A stretch of DNA of 64,000 nucleotides from the NCBI RefSeq assembly GCF_900188345.1, contig NZ_FZOD01000007.1, positions 62,001-126,000 on the forward strand, in the 5' to 3' direction. The notes beneath the pieces are model-generated. The model did no database searches, had not been told where the DNA came from, and saw only the letters and a list, made by a program, of their open reading frames with translations. Shown piece by piece: positions 1 to 9,000 of this stretch. Source of the DNA: Streptosporangium subroseum. Its GTDB lineage: Bacteria > Actinomycetota > Actinomycetes > Streptosporangiales > Streptosporangiaceae. The number at the start of each line of letters is the position of its first letter. Position 1 is the stretch's first letter. The position numbers and the translations under genes were made by a program.

Positions 1-37
1 AGCGCACCTCGCCGGCTGAGTGCGCCGATCGGCGGGC

Positions 38-640
38 TCAGCGGACTCGGTCGTAGACGAGAGCCAACGTGCCGTGCTCGCCCGCGGTCTGGCTGACGAG
101 CGCCCACTGCCCCGCGGGCAGGCCGTCGTCGAAGAGGCGCGGCCCGCCACCGAGGAAGACCGGAAAGATCGTGATCGCCAGCCGGTCGACCTTGTCGTCC
201 GCCAGCAGCGCCTTGATGACGCTCGCGCTGGAGAGCACAAGAATGTCGCCGCCCTCGGTCGCCCTGAGGTCCGCGACCACCTCGGCGGTCGGCTTGTCGA
301 CGATCGTCGTCCGCTCCCACGGCGCCTCGCCGAGGGTGGAGGAGAGGACCACCTTGTCGGTGTCGACGAGCCACTTCGCGAAGCCCTCGTCGCGCGGGTC
401 GGCACCCTCCATGCCGATGACGGTGGGCCAGAAACCGAGGAACCCCTCGGCGTTGACCCGCCCGAGCAGGGCCGTCGTCGCCGGCTCCCAGAGGCTGGTC
501 AGGTGGTCGCGGGCGACGTCGGTGACGGCGTACGGCATCACCCAGCCCATGTCCAGAGCGTCGCCCGGTCCGGCGTAGTGGCCGTCGAGGGAGAGGCTCA
601 TGTTGGTGACGACTCTGCGGCTGCCGGTCTGCGCTGTCAC
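38..640 (-). CDS. RibD C-terminal/dihydrofolate-reductase-like reductase
   Basis: The 200-residue product has the fold signature of the RibD C-terminal/DHFR-like family. It opens with a beta strand carrying SLDG, then an ALLGR segment, a central ILVLSSASVIKALL strand-helix and the late FLGGGPRLFDDG motif typical of these NADPH-dependent reductases. The physiological substrate of this family in actinomycetes is usually unknown. The ATG overlaps the stop of the upstream ArsR-type gene by 4 bp (ATGA), so the two are probably translated together and the reductase is likely controlled by that regulator. The length is normal for the family. The fold assignment is firm; the substrate is not known. 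Confidence 0.85.
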   Translation of the reverse strand: MTAQTGSRRVVTNMSLSLDGHYAGPGDALDMGWVMPYAVTDVARDHLTSLWEPATTALLGRVNAEGFLGFWPTVIGMEGADPRDEGFAKWLVDTDKVVLSSTLGEAPWERTTIVDKPTAEVVADLRATEGGDILVLSSASVIKALLADDKVDRLAITIFPVFLGGGPRLFDDGLPAGQWALVSQTAGEHGTLALVYDRVR

Positions 641-1527
641 TTCGTGCTCCCTGTGTCGGTGTCGTGCTCGGTGTCGTCGGTGTCGTCGGTGCTGCCGGTG
701 CTGCCGGAATCCGCGGCGAGGACCGCCGCGAGCTTGTCGAGGCTCTGGCCGAAGCCGATCTCGATGCCTGCGATGAATTCCGCGGAGTCGACCGTGCTGT
801 CGGTGATCCGGTAGTGGACGTCGAGGTCCGTGCCGGTGTCGGTGGGCCGGAGGCCGAGGTCGACGTGGGCCGTGAAGGCGAGGCCGCCGTCGCGAAGCAG
901 CGGGGAGAGCCGGTAGGCGAGCCGCTCACCGGGGCGTACGTCGTCGACGACTCCCTCCGCGCGCCCGGCGACCAGGTCGGAGCCGTCGGCGTCCTCGGCA
1001 TCGCGGTACTCCTGGACGATCCGCCCGCCCGGTCGCGCCTCGAAGACGAGCTCGGAGACGCGGAGGTCGTCGGGCGTCCACCATCGGGCGAGCAGGGAGG
1101 TCTCGGTCAGGTGGCGCCAGACCAGCTCGGGGCGCCCCGTCAGCGATCGGAGGAACCCGAACGAGCGGTCGTCGGCCCACCCCGGCTCCTCCGCGGCGAG
1201 CCGCTCCGCGTGGAGGCTGAGCCCGTAGCGGTCGTAGGTCTCGCGCGGGCCCCCGGCCTGGTCCGCGGTATCGGCGAGTCTGCTGAGCGCAGCCGCCAAC
1301 TCCCGCAGAGGACCGGGTTGGAGCACGTAGATGCGGCGCTGTCCGGTGCGCTGGGAGGTGACGACGCCGGCGCGCTCAAGGGTCTGCAGGTGCTTGGTCG
1401 TCTGCGGCTGGCGTGCCTCGGCGAGCTGGGCGAGGACGCCGACCGAGCGGGGCCGCTCGGCCAACAGGTTCAGGAGCCGCCAGCGGGCCGGGTCGGCCAG
1501 TGCGGTGAGGAGTGCGTCCATGGACAT
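637..1527 (-). CDS. ArsR-type winged-helix regulator fused to an SRPBCC (AHSA1) domain
   Basis: Residues 1-85 form an ArsR winged helix: LADPARWRLL, a recognition helix around RQPQTTKHLQTL, and a wing with GQRRIYVL. Residues of about 125-265 form an SRPBCC/AHSA1 ligand-binding domain (SLLARWW, then FEARPGGRIVQEY). The last 25 residues are a low-complexity Asp/Thr/Ser/Gly tail. Most ArsR proteins lack the second domain. A fused SRPBCC domain suggests sensing of a hydrophobic ligand rather than a metal, and I see no metal-binding cysteine pair in the helix. It is first in a two-gene operon with the reductase (4-bp overlap). A repeated GGAATAT motif just upstream of the start is a plausible autoregulatory site. 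The ligand is unknown. Confidence 0.88.
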   Translation of the reverse strand: MSMDALLTALADPARWRLLNLLAERPRSVGVLAQLAEARQPQTTKHLQTLERAGVVTSQRTGQRRIYVLQPGPLRELAAALSRLADTADQAGGPRETYDRYGLSLHAERLAAEEPGWADDRSFGFLRSLTGRPELVWRHLTETSLLARWWTPDDLRVSELVFEARPGGRIVQEYRDAEDADGSDLVAGRAEGVVDDVRPGERLAYRLSPLLRDGGLAFTAHVDLGLRPTDTGTDLDVHYRITDSTVDSAEFIAGIEIGFGQSLDKLAAVLAADSGSTGSTDDTDDTEHDTDTGSTK

Positions 1528-1542
1528 GATTATTCTTCACCG

Positions 1543-1566
1543 GGAATATTCGCGTCAAGGAATATC
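1543..1566. promoter_or_regulatory. Putative operator of the ArsR-SRPBCC operon
   Basis: GGAATAT occurs twice, at 1543 and 1559. Read the other way, ATATTC (1546-1551) and GAATAT (1560-1565) form a perfect inverted repeat with an 8-nt spacer. The site lies 16-39 bp upstream of the regulator start in an AT-rich island of otherwise GC-rich DNA. That position is where ArsR-family repressors normally autoregulate. Binding is inferred, not shown. Confidence 0.5.
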
Positions 1567-1740
1567 TAGGGATCGGCCGGACAGCATCGGGATCGGCCGG
1601 GACCGATCTCCGGCCGTCGGCGGCGGGCCGCCAGGGGCGTGCCAGCGGCATGTGCGGGCGATGCCAGAGGGCCGCGGCAGTCTGCGTGTCGAGGGCGAAG
1701 CCTGCACGGCCCCGGTCCGAAACGGAAGGACGGAGATATG

Positions 1741-2085
1741 AGCGCCCCGCCCGGCCCGGTGAGCGTGACCAGGCGTCGTTCACCGAGCAGCGCGCGGATA
1801 TGTTCGAGGTCGCCGTCGCGCCCCACGAAACCAGTGAACTGGGCCGGAACGCCGCCCCCCGCCGCCTCGGCGGGCGAGGGCCCGGCGCGCAGCACCGCCA
1901 GGTGCACATCGCCGAGCTCAGGGGAGGGATCGACACCGAGCTCCTCCGCCATCGTCCGGCGCGCGTCTTCGAACACCTGGAGCGCCTCGGCCTTGCGGCC
2001 GCTCCCGTACAGGGCTCGCATGAGCTGTCCGCGCAGACGTTCTCGCAGCGGATGCGCCGCCGTAATCTCCGGCCCGTCGACGCCG
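1741..2085 (-). pseudogene. Remnant of a SARP/AfsR-like regulator (BTAD plus start of NB-ARC)
   Basis: On the minus strand this stretch encodes the C-terminal half of a bacterial transcriptional activator domain ([18 protein letters not shown], then [11 protein letters not shown]). A linker and the start of an ATPase module follow ([15 protein letters not shown], then LVTLTGPGG, the beginning of a P-loop). Nothing resembling the N-terminal winged helix precedes it, and the coding signal stops abruptly after the P-loop. Intact members of this family exceed 600 residues. It is therefore an internal fragment left after deletion or rearrangement. It has no start codon of its own and is unlikely to be functional. 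Confidence 0.75.
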
Positions 2086-2171
2086 ACAGGACAAAAAGGG
2101 CTCAGCGGTGTCAACCGGATGCCCTCACGCCCCGTCTCTCCTGTGCCCCATCTGTCGCAACAGGAGTCGCC

Positions 2172-3053
2172 TTGCGCATCCGCTCGATTCTCCCGGCCAC
2201 CATCCTGGCCGGCAGCCTGACCCTGTTCTGCCAACCGGCGCAGGCCGCCGTCTCCGAGGTGCCACAGGATGCGGTCGTCGTCACCGACATCGTTGACTAT
2301 CGATGCACCGCAACCGGTGCGGCCGAGGAACAAGACATCAAGGTCAAGGTCGAGCTGACGATGCCGACCGACGCGACGGCGGGCACGCAGATGACCATCG
2401 GCTGGCGCGGAACCTACGCCGACGACGCCACCGCGCTGAGAGCGCCCGCCACGGGACTGGCCGGTGGCACCAAGCTGTACGCCTACGCGTCCATCAGCGG
2501 GCTCGCCAAGCTGACCTCCGCCACCGGGGTGGGCGAGCTCACCCCGCTCAGCGCGGGTCAGATCATTCCCCTGCCGACGGTCCCGGTCTCCCTGAAGACC
2601 AAATCTGCCAACCCGGGCACCGCGACGGTACGGCCGGCCGCCATCAACTTCGGGACCAAACCCGACGAACGATCGATCGAGTGCGAGGTGCAGAACGCCG
2701 ACGCCCTGACGACCTACCCCCTCACCGTCGCTTCCGCGGACGGCACGCCGGCCGATTCCGTACCGGTGTCCCCGAGTCAACAGCCGACCACTACCACCCC
2801 GGTGACCACCGGCGATCAGTCAACCGATTCCGTCCCGGTGACTTCGAGTTCGCAACCGTCCCAGGCAACCGCGGCCGGGACCTTGGCGGAGGGGAACGGC
2901 AAAGTGATCAAGACCCCATCGGGAGGAGCCGCGACCGGAGGCGGCGGTGAGTCCGGCCCCGATGGGCGAGTGCTCATGCTGACCGGCTTCCTGCTCACCC
3001 TCGCTGCCGCCGCCGGACTTCTGCTACGCCGTCGTCGCCTCTCCTGGGGATGA
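2172..3053 (+). CDS. Secreted, membrane-anchored cell-surface protein of unknown function
   Basis: The likely start is TTG at 2172, preceded by AGGAG at 2162-2166. It gives 293 residues that begin with a classical Sec signal peptide ([16 protein letters not shown], cleavage after AQA). The middle is a beta-rich domain with two cysteines (YRCTATG and IECEV), probably an Ig-like fold; it loosely recalls the DUF6801 group. A Thr/Ser/Pro/Gln spacer follows, and the C-terminus has a hydrophobic segment ([18 protein letters not shown]) ending in Arg residues. There is no LPXTG motif, so anchoring is by the membrane segment. Longer in-frame starts upstream would overlap the SARP remnant and lack a signal peptide. 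Function is unknown. Confidence 0.75.
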   Translation: MRIRSILPATILAGSLTLFCQPAQAAVSEVPQDAVVVTDIVDYRCTATGAAEEQDIKVKVELTMPTDATAGTQMTIGWRGTYADDATALRAPATGLAGGTKLYAYASISGLAKLTSATGVGELTPLSAGQIIPLPTVPVSLKTKSANPGTATVRPAAINFGTKPDERSIECEVQNADALTTYPLTVASADGTPADSVPVSPSQQPTTTTPVTTGDQSTDSVPVTSSSQPSQATAAGTLAEGNGKVIKTPSGGAATGGGGESGPDGRVLMLTGFLLTLAAAAGLLLRRRRLSWG

Positions 3054-3151
3054 CCACTCACCGCTCACTCTTCGCCGACCGCATCTCGTCCTTGATCGTC
3101 TTTTCGGTGAATCAGCGAGAACGACCGACATATTCCCCATAGGGTGCGGCG

Positions 3152-4054
3152 GTGCACTCCTCCCGCGTCGTCCTCGCCATGCTCGCTGCCATGCTTCTCG
3201 CCGGATGCGCCGCAGACAGGACCGCGCGACTGGACCATGTCGTCGGCGCCTCCTGCCCCAAGGGTCCGCAGCCTGACCTGTCCCTGCCACGCCAGAGCCT
3301 TCCCGATGACTTCGTGCCGGTTCAGGTCATCCGCTGCCACTGGGACTCTCGCTACCTGCCCGGCAAGGGCCGCTGGGAGGTCGTGATCGAGGAGCACGCC
3401 AACGGTCCTGTCGACGAGCTGATGAGCGAGCTGCGCCGCCCGTCCGAGAGATCAATGTTTGGCCGGAACTGCCTGATGATAGAGATCCTGGTCGACTACT
3501 TCGTCGTGGTGGACTCCGCCGGCAGGGTAGTGCTGCCGGACCTGCCGACCGGCCTGTGCGGGGGGCCGTTCTCTTCCACCCTCGATGCCCTTCGCGGTCT
3601 GCCGTACCGGGTCGACGAACAAATACCCATCCGCAGGATCGAGAGCGAGAAAGCTTTCCGAGCCGGCTGCGGCGACAAGTACACGGACGTGATCCTCACT
3701 TTCTCCCGGCTGCGGGCGGGGACGACACAATCGCAGCAGGCGCGTCCGATGTGGAATCCCGCGCCGAAAGGACTCCGCGTATGCGCCTACCGCACCCTGG
3801 ACAAGACCGCAGGCAGCGTCGAGGGGAAACTCGAATCCGTGCGCATCCTCAAGGGCGGCAACCTGCGCAACCTGCTCACCGCTCTGGACAGCACGCCGGC
3901 TACCGACTGCCCGAGCGATCACACCCGGTTCGCGGTACTGAGCACCGGCTCCAGGGAGGCCTACGCCGAACTTGACGGCTGCCACAACCTCATGCGCCCC
4001 GACGGCACCTTCGGCCGCCTCACCCCAGATGCAGTGAGGCTTCTCGCCGATTGA
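3152..4054 (+). CDS. Lipoprotein of unknown function
   Basis: The GTG start at 3152 gives 300 residues beginning with a lipoprotein signal peptide. The hydrophobic stretch LAMLAAMLLAG ends in a lipobox with Cys19, so the mature protein should be lipid-anchored on the outer face of the membrane. The mature part has about ten further cysteines, including pairs near TGLCGG and RAGCGDKY, which suggests several disulfides. I recognise no catalytic motif. It follows another exported protein on the same strand with a gap of about 100 bp and could share its transcript. A role in envelope biology is inference only. Confidence 0.75.
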   Translation: MHSSRVVLAMLAAMLLAGCAADRTARLDHVVGASCPKGPQPDLSLPRQSLPDDFVPVQVIRCHWDSRYLPGKGRWEVVIEEHANGPVDELMSELRRPSERSMFGRNCLMIEILVDYFVVVDSAGRVVLPDLPTGLCGGPFSSTLDALRGLPYRVDEQIPIRRIESEKAFRAGCGDKYTDVILTFSRLRAGTTQSQQARPMWNPAPKGLRVCAYRTLDKTAGSVEGKLESVRILKGGNLRNLLTALDSTPATDCPSDHTRFAVLSTGSREAYAELDGCHNLMRPDGTFGRLTPDAVRLLAD

Positions 4055-4207
4055 CCTCACCCGCCGGACGCTTGGCGATCAGGCATCGAAGCGGTGCCGA
4101 AGACAACCCCTTCATCCAATCTCACTTGATGCTTGACGCAATGGCATCTGAGGATGCCGATCGAGAAACACCTCGACGATGTCACCGGCGCACGGCAGGA
4201 TCGAGGG

Positions 4208-4549
4208 ATGACGCACTTTCTCATCTCCTTCCCCAGCGCCGCCATGGTGATCTCGGACGAGGATTTTCCTGACGTGATACGCGACTCCCACGCGGTCATC
4301 CGGGAGGCCAAGGATGCCGGCGTGTACGTCTTCGGCGGCGGGATAGACGAAGACGTCGACCCCGTTCTCGTGGCCGGTGACGGCACGGTGACGGACGGCA
4401 CCTATCCGCAGACCAAGCAGTTGAACGGCGGGTACACCATCCTGGACCTGCCCTCCCGCGAGGCGGCGCTGGAGTGGGCGAAGAAGATCGCGGCCTCCTG
4501 CCGCTGCTCACAGGAGGTCCGGGCGTTCCAGTACGACCCGCTCGCCTGA
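4208..4549 (+). CDS. YCII-family protein
   Basis: The 113-residue product is a small alpha+beta protein of the YCII/dimeric ferredoxin-like superfamily. It shows the MTHFLISFPS strand, a helix of SHAVIREAKDAGVYVFGGGI, and a late strand-helix GGYTILDLPSREAALEWAKKIA followed by a Cys/Arg segment. Family members often act with ECF sigma factors, but none lies next to it. The ATG at 4208 is chosen because AGGA at 4198 is well spaced. An in-frame upstream start would add 25 residues without family similarity. The biochemical role is unknown. Confidence 0.8.
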   Translation: MTHFLISFPSAAMVISDEDFPDVIRDSHAVIREAKDAGVYVFGGGIDEDVDPVLVAGDGTVTDGTYPQTKQLNGGYTILDLPSREAALEWAKKIAASCRCSQEVRAFQYDPLA

Positions 4550-4815
4550 CGGCGTACGGCCACCCCCCGCGCCGTCCGCATGCCCCGCCTTTTCACACGC
4601 GGGCGGTGCGAACGCGGTCAGTCGGCGTCGACGCGGTCGAGGAGGTCCTTCAGGGCGTCGCTTGACAGCCCCGGATTAACAGGAGTCCCTCCCTCGTCAA
4701 AGCACCCCCGGTCTGCTCAACCGGTGGAAATGAACAGGAACCCCGGGGGACAATGGCCGGCAACGGCGAATGCCCCGGCCCCCGCCCCCGGGCACCGTGG
4801 AAGGTCAGGGGCTGG

Positions 4816-5553
4816 TCACTTTTTCAGGGTGACGTCGAGGAAGTCCAGTGATCGATGGATGAGGCCGAGTATGTCACTCGCGCCCGCGAACATGTGGCCC
4901 GCACCGTCGACGGGGATCAGTTCGGCTCGGACGCCGTACCTGTGCAGTGCATCGGCCAGTGTCCGGCTGCCCTGGTAGGGCACCGCGTCGTCGTCGGTGC
5001 CGTGGACCAGCACAAACGGTGGTGCCGCCGCATGCACCTGCCGGATGGGACTGGCTGCCTCCGCCGCCTCCACCAGTGCGGGCTTCTGCGCGGGTGAGCC
5101 GCCGAGCAGCCACCCGCCGGGTTCGTCCGGACCACCCATCCCCGGGCTGGTGACGTCGATCGGCCCGTACCAGTCGACCACCGCCTGCAAGGCGGCCAAG
5201 TCGTGGGATCGGTCCAGCCCGGCGAGCGCGGCCAGGGTGGCACCGGCAGACTCCCCCCACCCCGCGAACCGGTGCGGGTCCAACCCCAGCGGCTCGGCGA
5301 AAGTGCGCAGCCAGCCGATGGCCGCCTGCACGTCGTGCAACTGCGCGGGGAAGACCGCTTCCCGCGACAGCCGGTAGTCGATATCGGCCACCGCATACCC
5401 GCGGGCCAGCAGGTGCTCGTGGAAGCCGATCGGATGCAGGGTATCCGGCAGACCGGTGCGGCTGCCCTCCCAGAAAGAACCGCCATGTATCCAGGCGATC
5501 AGCGGTACCGATCCGCCGCCGGGCGGCGAGGCCGGCAGATGGAGATCCATCAT
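4816..5553 (-). CDS. Alpha/beta hydrolase (BD-FAE/esterase type), N-terminus eroded
   Basis: The product carries an oxyanion-hole HGG motif (IHGGSFWEGS), a nucleophile elbow GESAG, an acid Asp in HGTDDDAVPY and a His in GAGHMFAG. This is the complete triad of a carboxylesterase/lipase-like hydrolase of about 245 residues. The reading frame stays open to 5928. Upstream of MMDLHLP, however, the expected N-terminal strands are missing, and the sequence (for example RIGLCGRLGPALADNG) does not look like family sequence. No good ribosome-binding site precedes the two candidate ATGs at 5550 and 5553 or the GTGs near 5646. It may be a gene whose 5' end was lost, or one with a divergent N-terminus. 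The catalytic core is intact; expression is uncertain. Confidence 0.65.
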   Translation of the reverse strand: MMDLHLPASPPGGGSVPLIAWIHGGSFWEGSRTGLPDTLHPIGFHEHLLARGYAVADIDYRLSREAVFPAQLHDVQAAIGWLRTFAEPLGLDPHRFAGWGESAGATLAALAGLDRSHDLAALQAVVDWYGPIDVTSPGMGGPDEPGGWLLGGSPAQKPALVEAAEAASPIRQVHAAAPPFVLVHGTDDDAVPYQGSRTLADALHRYGVRAELIPVDGAGHMFAGASDILGLIHRSLDFLDVTLKK

Positions 5554-6037
5554 CAGCGGGCGGTAGCCCTTCAGAAGGGCGGGTTCACCGTTGTCGGCAA
5601 GGGCTGGCCCAAGCCTCCCGCACAGACCGATACGGGAAAGTAGCACCACCGTCGACTCATCTGCATGCCGTTCGGATGGGGTCGTTTCGTTATCAGGAGC
5701 TAAAAACCTCAGCCCGCCTGATGGCGCGATCCTGGAACTTTTCTGACGGCATACGGCTGCCATCCGCGGAGAGCAGCAGCACCGACAAGAGGAATCAGGC
5801 GAGCTTGCGCAAGGCGGTTCCTGAATCAGGAGCAGAGAGGCTCCGCCAGCCTTATCAGGGGCGGTCCAGCGTCCCACTTTGGGCGATTTTTTACAGTAAA
5901 AAATGAATTGTGGAGAAATTCTCCACAAGATCTAGACGCATGCCTTTACCCGGGTGACAATTCCAGCGTCAATCGAAGATCGTGGAGCCGCCGGGACGTT
6001 GCACCCGCGCGGAGCCCAGCATGACAGGGCGTGACGA
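5554..6037. other. Intergenic region with two adjacent AT-rich palindromes
   Basis: This 484-bp stretch separates the hydrolase from the divergent LamG gene. It is markedly AT-richer than its surroundings near 5880-5930. Apart from the two palindromes annotated separately, I see no convincing gene. The open frame that continues from the hydrolase has poor coding character. Confidence 0.5.
5886..5928. promoter_or_regulatory. Pair of perfect inverted repeats, probable operator or hairpin
   Basis: Two perfect palindromes stand three bases apart. The first has 9-bp arms (ATTTTTTAC / GTAAAAAAT, 5886-5904) around a single A. The second has 10-bp arms (TTGTGGAGAA / TTCTCCACAA, 5908-5928) around a single A. 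Perfect dyads of this size are rare by chance in DNA this rich in G+C. They lie 110 bp upstream of the LamG/RHS gene pair and upstream of the hydrolase, so a repressor site for the divergent promoters is the simplest reading. A transcript hairpin is the alternative. Confidence 0.6.
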
Positions 6038-9000
6038 ATGCTGGCACTTCGTGGGGTTGTTGCGGTCTCCCTGGTGGGCGCGGTCCTGGCGGCGCTCACC
6101 CCAGGCTCGGCTCTGGCCACGCCCGCACCAGGCTCGGCTCTGGTCACGCCCGCACCGGGCCCGGCTCCGGCGGTGCCCGCACAGAGCCTGGCCCCGGCCG
6201 TCGAATCGCCGGCCGCGACGACGGGCCGGGCCGTGGACCCCGCACTCGTCCGCGCCCGGCAGACGGGGCAGCCCGCCGAGGTGGAGGCGCTGCGCAGTGA
6301 GACCAGGCAGGTCTTCGTCAAGCCGGACGGCACCTACGTGCTGGAACAGAACGTCCGCCCGGTGCGGGTGCGCCAGGCGGGTCGCTGGGTGCCCGTGGAC
6401 ACCACGCTCCGCGAGCAGCCCGATGGCACGGTGGCGCCCGCCGCCACGGCGGTCGGCCTGGCCTTCTCCGGCGGTGGCAACGCCAACGGCAACGGCGGCG
6501 CTCCGCTGGCCCGCATGTCGCGCGGTGGCAAGGCGATGGAGCTGGGCTGGTCGGGCACGCTGCCGAAGCCGGTGCTGAACGGCGACACCGCCACCTACCC
6601 CGAGGTCATGCCGGGCGTGGACCTCCAGGTCACCGCGGACGTGGACGGCTTCTCCCACATCCTGGTGGTCAAGTCGCGGGCCGCCGCCGCGAGCAGTGCC
6701 CTGTCCGAGCTGACATTCCCGCTCTCGACCAGCGGCCTGTCGATGGAGTCGGACCAGGCGGGCAACCTGGAGGCGGTCGACGACAACGGCGGCACGATCT
6801 TCGTCGCGCCGACCCCGATGATGTGGGACTCCGAGGGGGCCACGAGCCCGCAGGCGTTCAGGGAAGGCCGCGCGCCCGAGGCCCGGCAGGCCCAGATGGG
6901 CGTGAAACTGGCCGGCAGAACGTTGCGCCTGCGGCCGGACCGGAAGTTGATGACGGACCCGAAGACCCGGTTCCCCATCTATCTGGACCCGTACTTCTCG
7001 GCCGCCCGTGGCTCCTGGACCGCCGTCTGGAGCAATTGGCCCGACTCCAACTATCTGAACTCCAGTGACGTCGCCAGGGCGGGCCACGTCGAGTCGCAGA
7101 AGAACCGCTCGTTCTTCCAGATGAGCACCGGCTCGACCATCCACGGCAAGCAGATCATCAAGGCGACGCTGCGCACGTACGAGACGTGGTCGTACTCGTG
7201 CAGCGCCCGCAAGGTCGAGGCCTGGGCGACCAACAGCATCAGCAAGAGCACCACCTGGAACAAGCAGCCCGCGTGGGTCACCAAGCTGTCCACGGTCAAT
7301 GTGGCCAAGGGGTGGGGCCCGTCCTGCCTGCCCGGCGGCGTCGAGTTCGACGTCACCCCGCAGGTCGTGGACGCCGCCGCCAAGAAGTGGCCCACCGTCA
7401 CCATCGGCATCCGGGCCACGAGCGAGACCGACGTGTACGCCTGGAAGAAGTTCAAGAACAACCCGACGCTGGTCATCGAGTACAACTCGCTGCCCGCGGA
7501 CCCGGTGGCCGTCGACGCGTGGTCGGACCCGGGCGGCCCCTGCGTCTCGGGTACGGGCCGGCCGATCATCAGCACCGCCACCCCCAAGCTGTGGGCCAAG
7601 CTGAAGGACGTCGACAACTCGGTCAGGGGCCGGTTCGAGTGGTACAACGAGGCCGGGACCAAGACGGGTGAATACCTCACCGCGCTGGGCTCGACCGGCA
7701 CGGCCTTCTCCGCGACGGTCCCGCAGAGCCTGTACTCCGACGGCGCGCTGATCCGCTGGCGCGTCCGCGCCGAGGACGGCAAGGCCAACAGCCTCTGGAG
7801 CCCCTGGTGCGAGGCCACCGTGGACGCCACGGCCCCCGGCAGGGAACCGATCGTGACCTCGCCCGGATTCGCCGAGAACGGATGGAGTGACGGGGTCGGC
7901 CTGGCGGGCTCGTTCACGTTCGACCCCAACGGGATCTCCGACGTCGCCGCGTACGTCTACGGGCTCGACACCTCGCCCAAGACGGAGGTCGCCCCCGGCA
8001 CGGACGGCACGGCCACGATCCAGCTCACCCCGCGCCACGACGGCCCCAACGTGCTGTCGGTACGCAGCAAGGACCGCGCGGGCCAGCTCGGCCCGATCCG
8101 CACCTACGTCTTCAACGTCAACTCGGGAAGCGCGCCCAAGGGTCACTGGCCGCTGGACGAGGGCCAGGGCACGGTGGGCGCCGACATCGCCGGAACCCAT
8201 CCCGCCACGCTGTACGGAGCCACCTGGGCGAGCGGCAAGACCGGCATGGGCCTGCGCCTGGCGAACGCCTACGCGCAGACCTCCGGCCCGATCGTCGACA
8301 CCGGACGCAACTTCACCGTCACCGCCTGGGCCCGCCTGACGGGTACGGGCGCCACCGCCACCGCCGTCACCCAGGAGGGCGGCAGGACCGGGGCCTTCTC
8401 CCTGCAGTACTCCAAGACCGACGACCGCTGGGCCCTGACCCGCACCGGCTCCGACGTCGACGCCGCGACGACCGTGCGCGCGCTCTCCACGGCCGCGCCG
8501 AGGCTGAACGAGTGGACCCATCTGGCCGGCGTCTACGACTCGGCGGATCGCCGGCTCTCGCTGTACGTCAACGGCAAGCTGGAGTCGTCGGCCGCCTTCA
8601 CCACCCAGCCGTGGAACGCCGCCGGCCCCCTCACGATCGGACGAGGAAAGGTCAACGGGGCCGCCGCGGAGTTCTTCCCGGGCGACATCGACGAGGTCCG
8701 CGCCTACGGGCGGGCCATGTTCGCCGACGAGGTCGCCGACCTGGTGAACAGCGCGGCCACGCTGATCGGGCACTGGCGACTGGACGAGGAGTCCGGGCTG
8801 TCCGCCGCCGACTCCTCGGGCAGGGCGACGGCGGCGCCGGCGACGCTGACCGGCGGCGCCTCGTGGACCGCGGGCTGGCTGGACGGCGCTCTCGCGCTCG
8901 ACGGGGTCAACGGCTACGCCCAGACCACCGCACCGGTCGTCAACACCAGGTCGGGCTTCACCGTCACCGCCTGGACCCAGCTCGACTACCTGCCCACCCG

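Noticed and set aside
4618..4719. Minus-strand frame ending LSSDALKDLLDRVDAD
   Set aside because: The last 16 residues look protein-like, but the frame upstream loses coding character within about 30 codons and has no start. It could be a remnant but is too weak to annotate.
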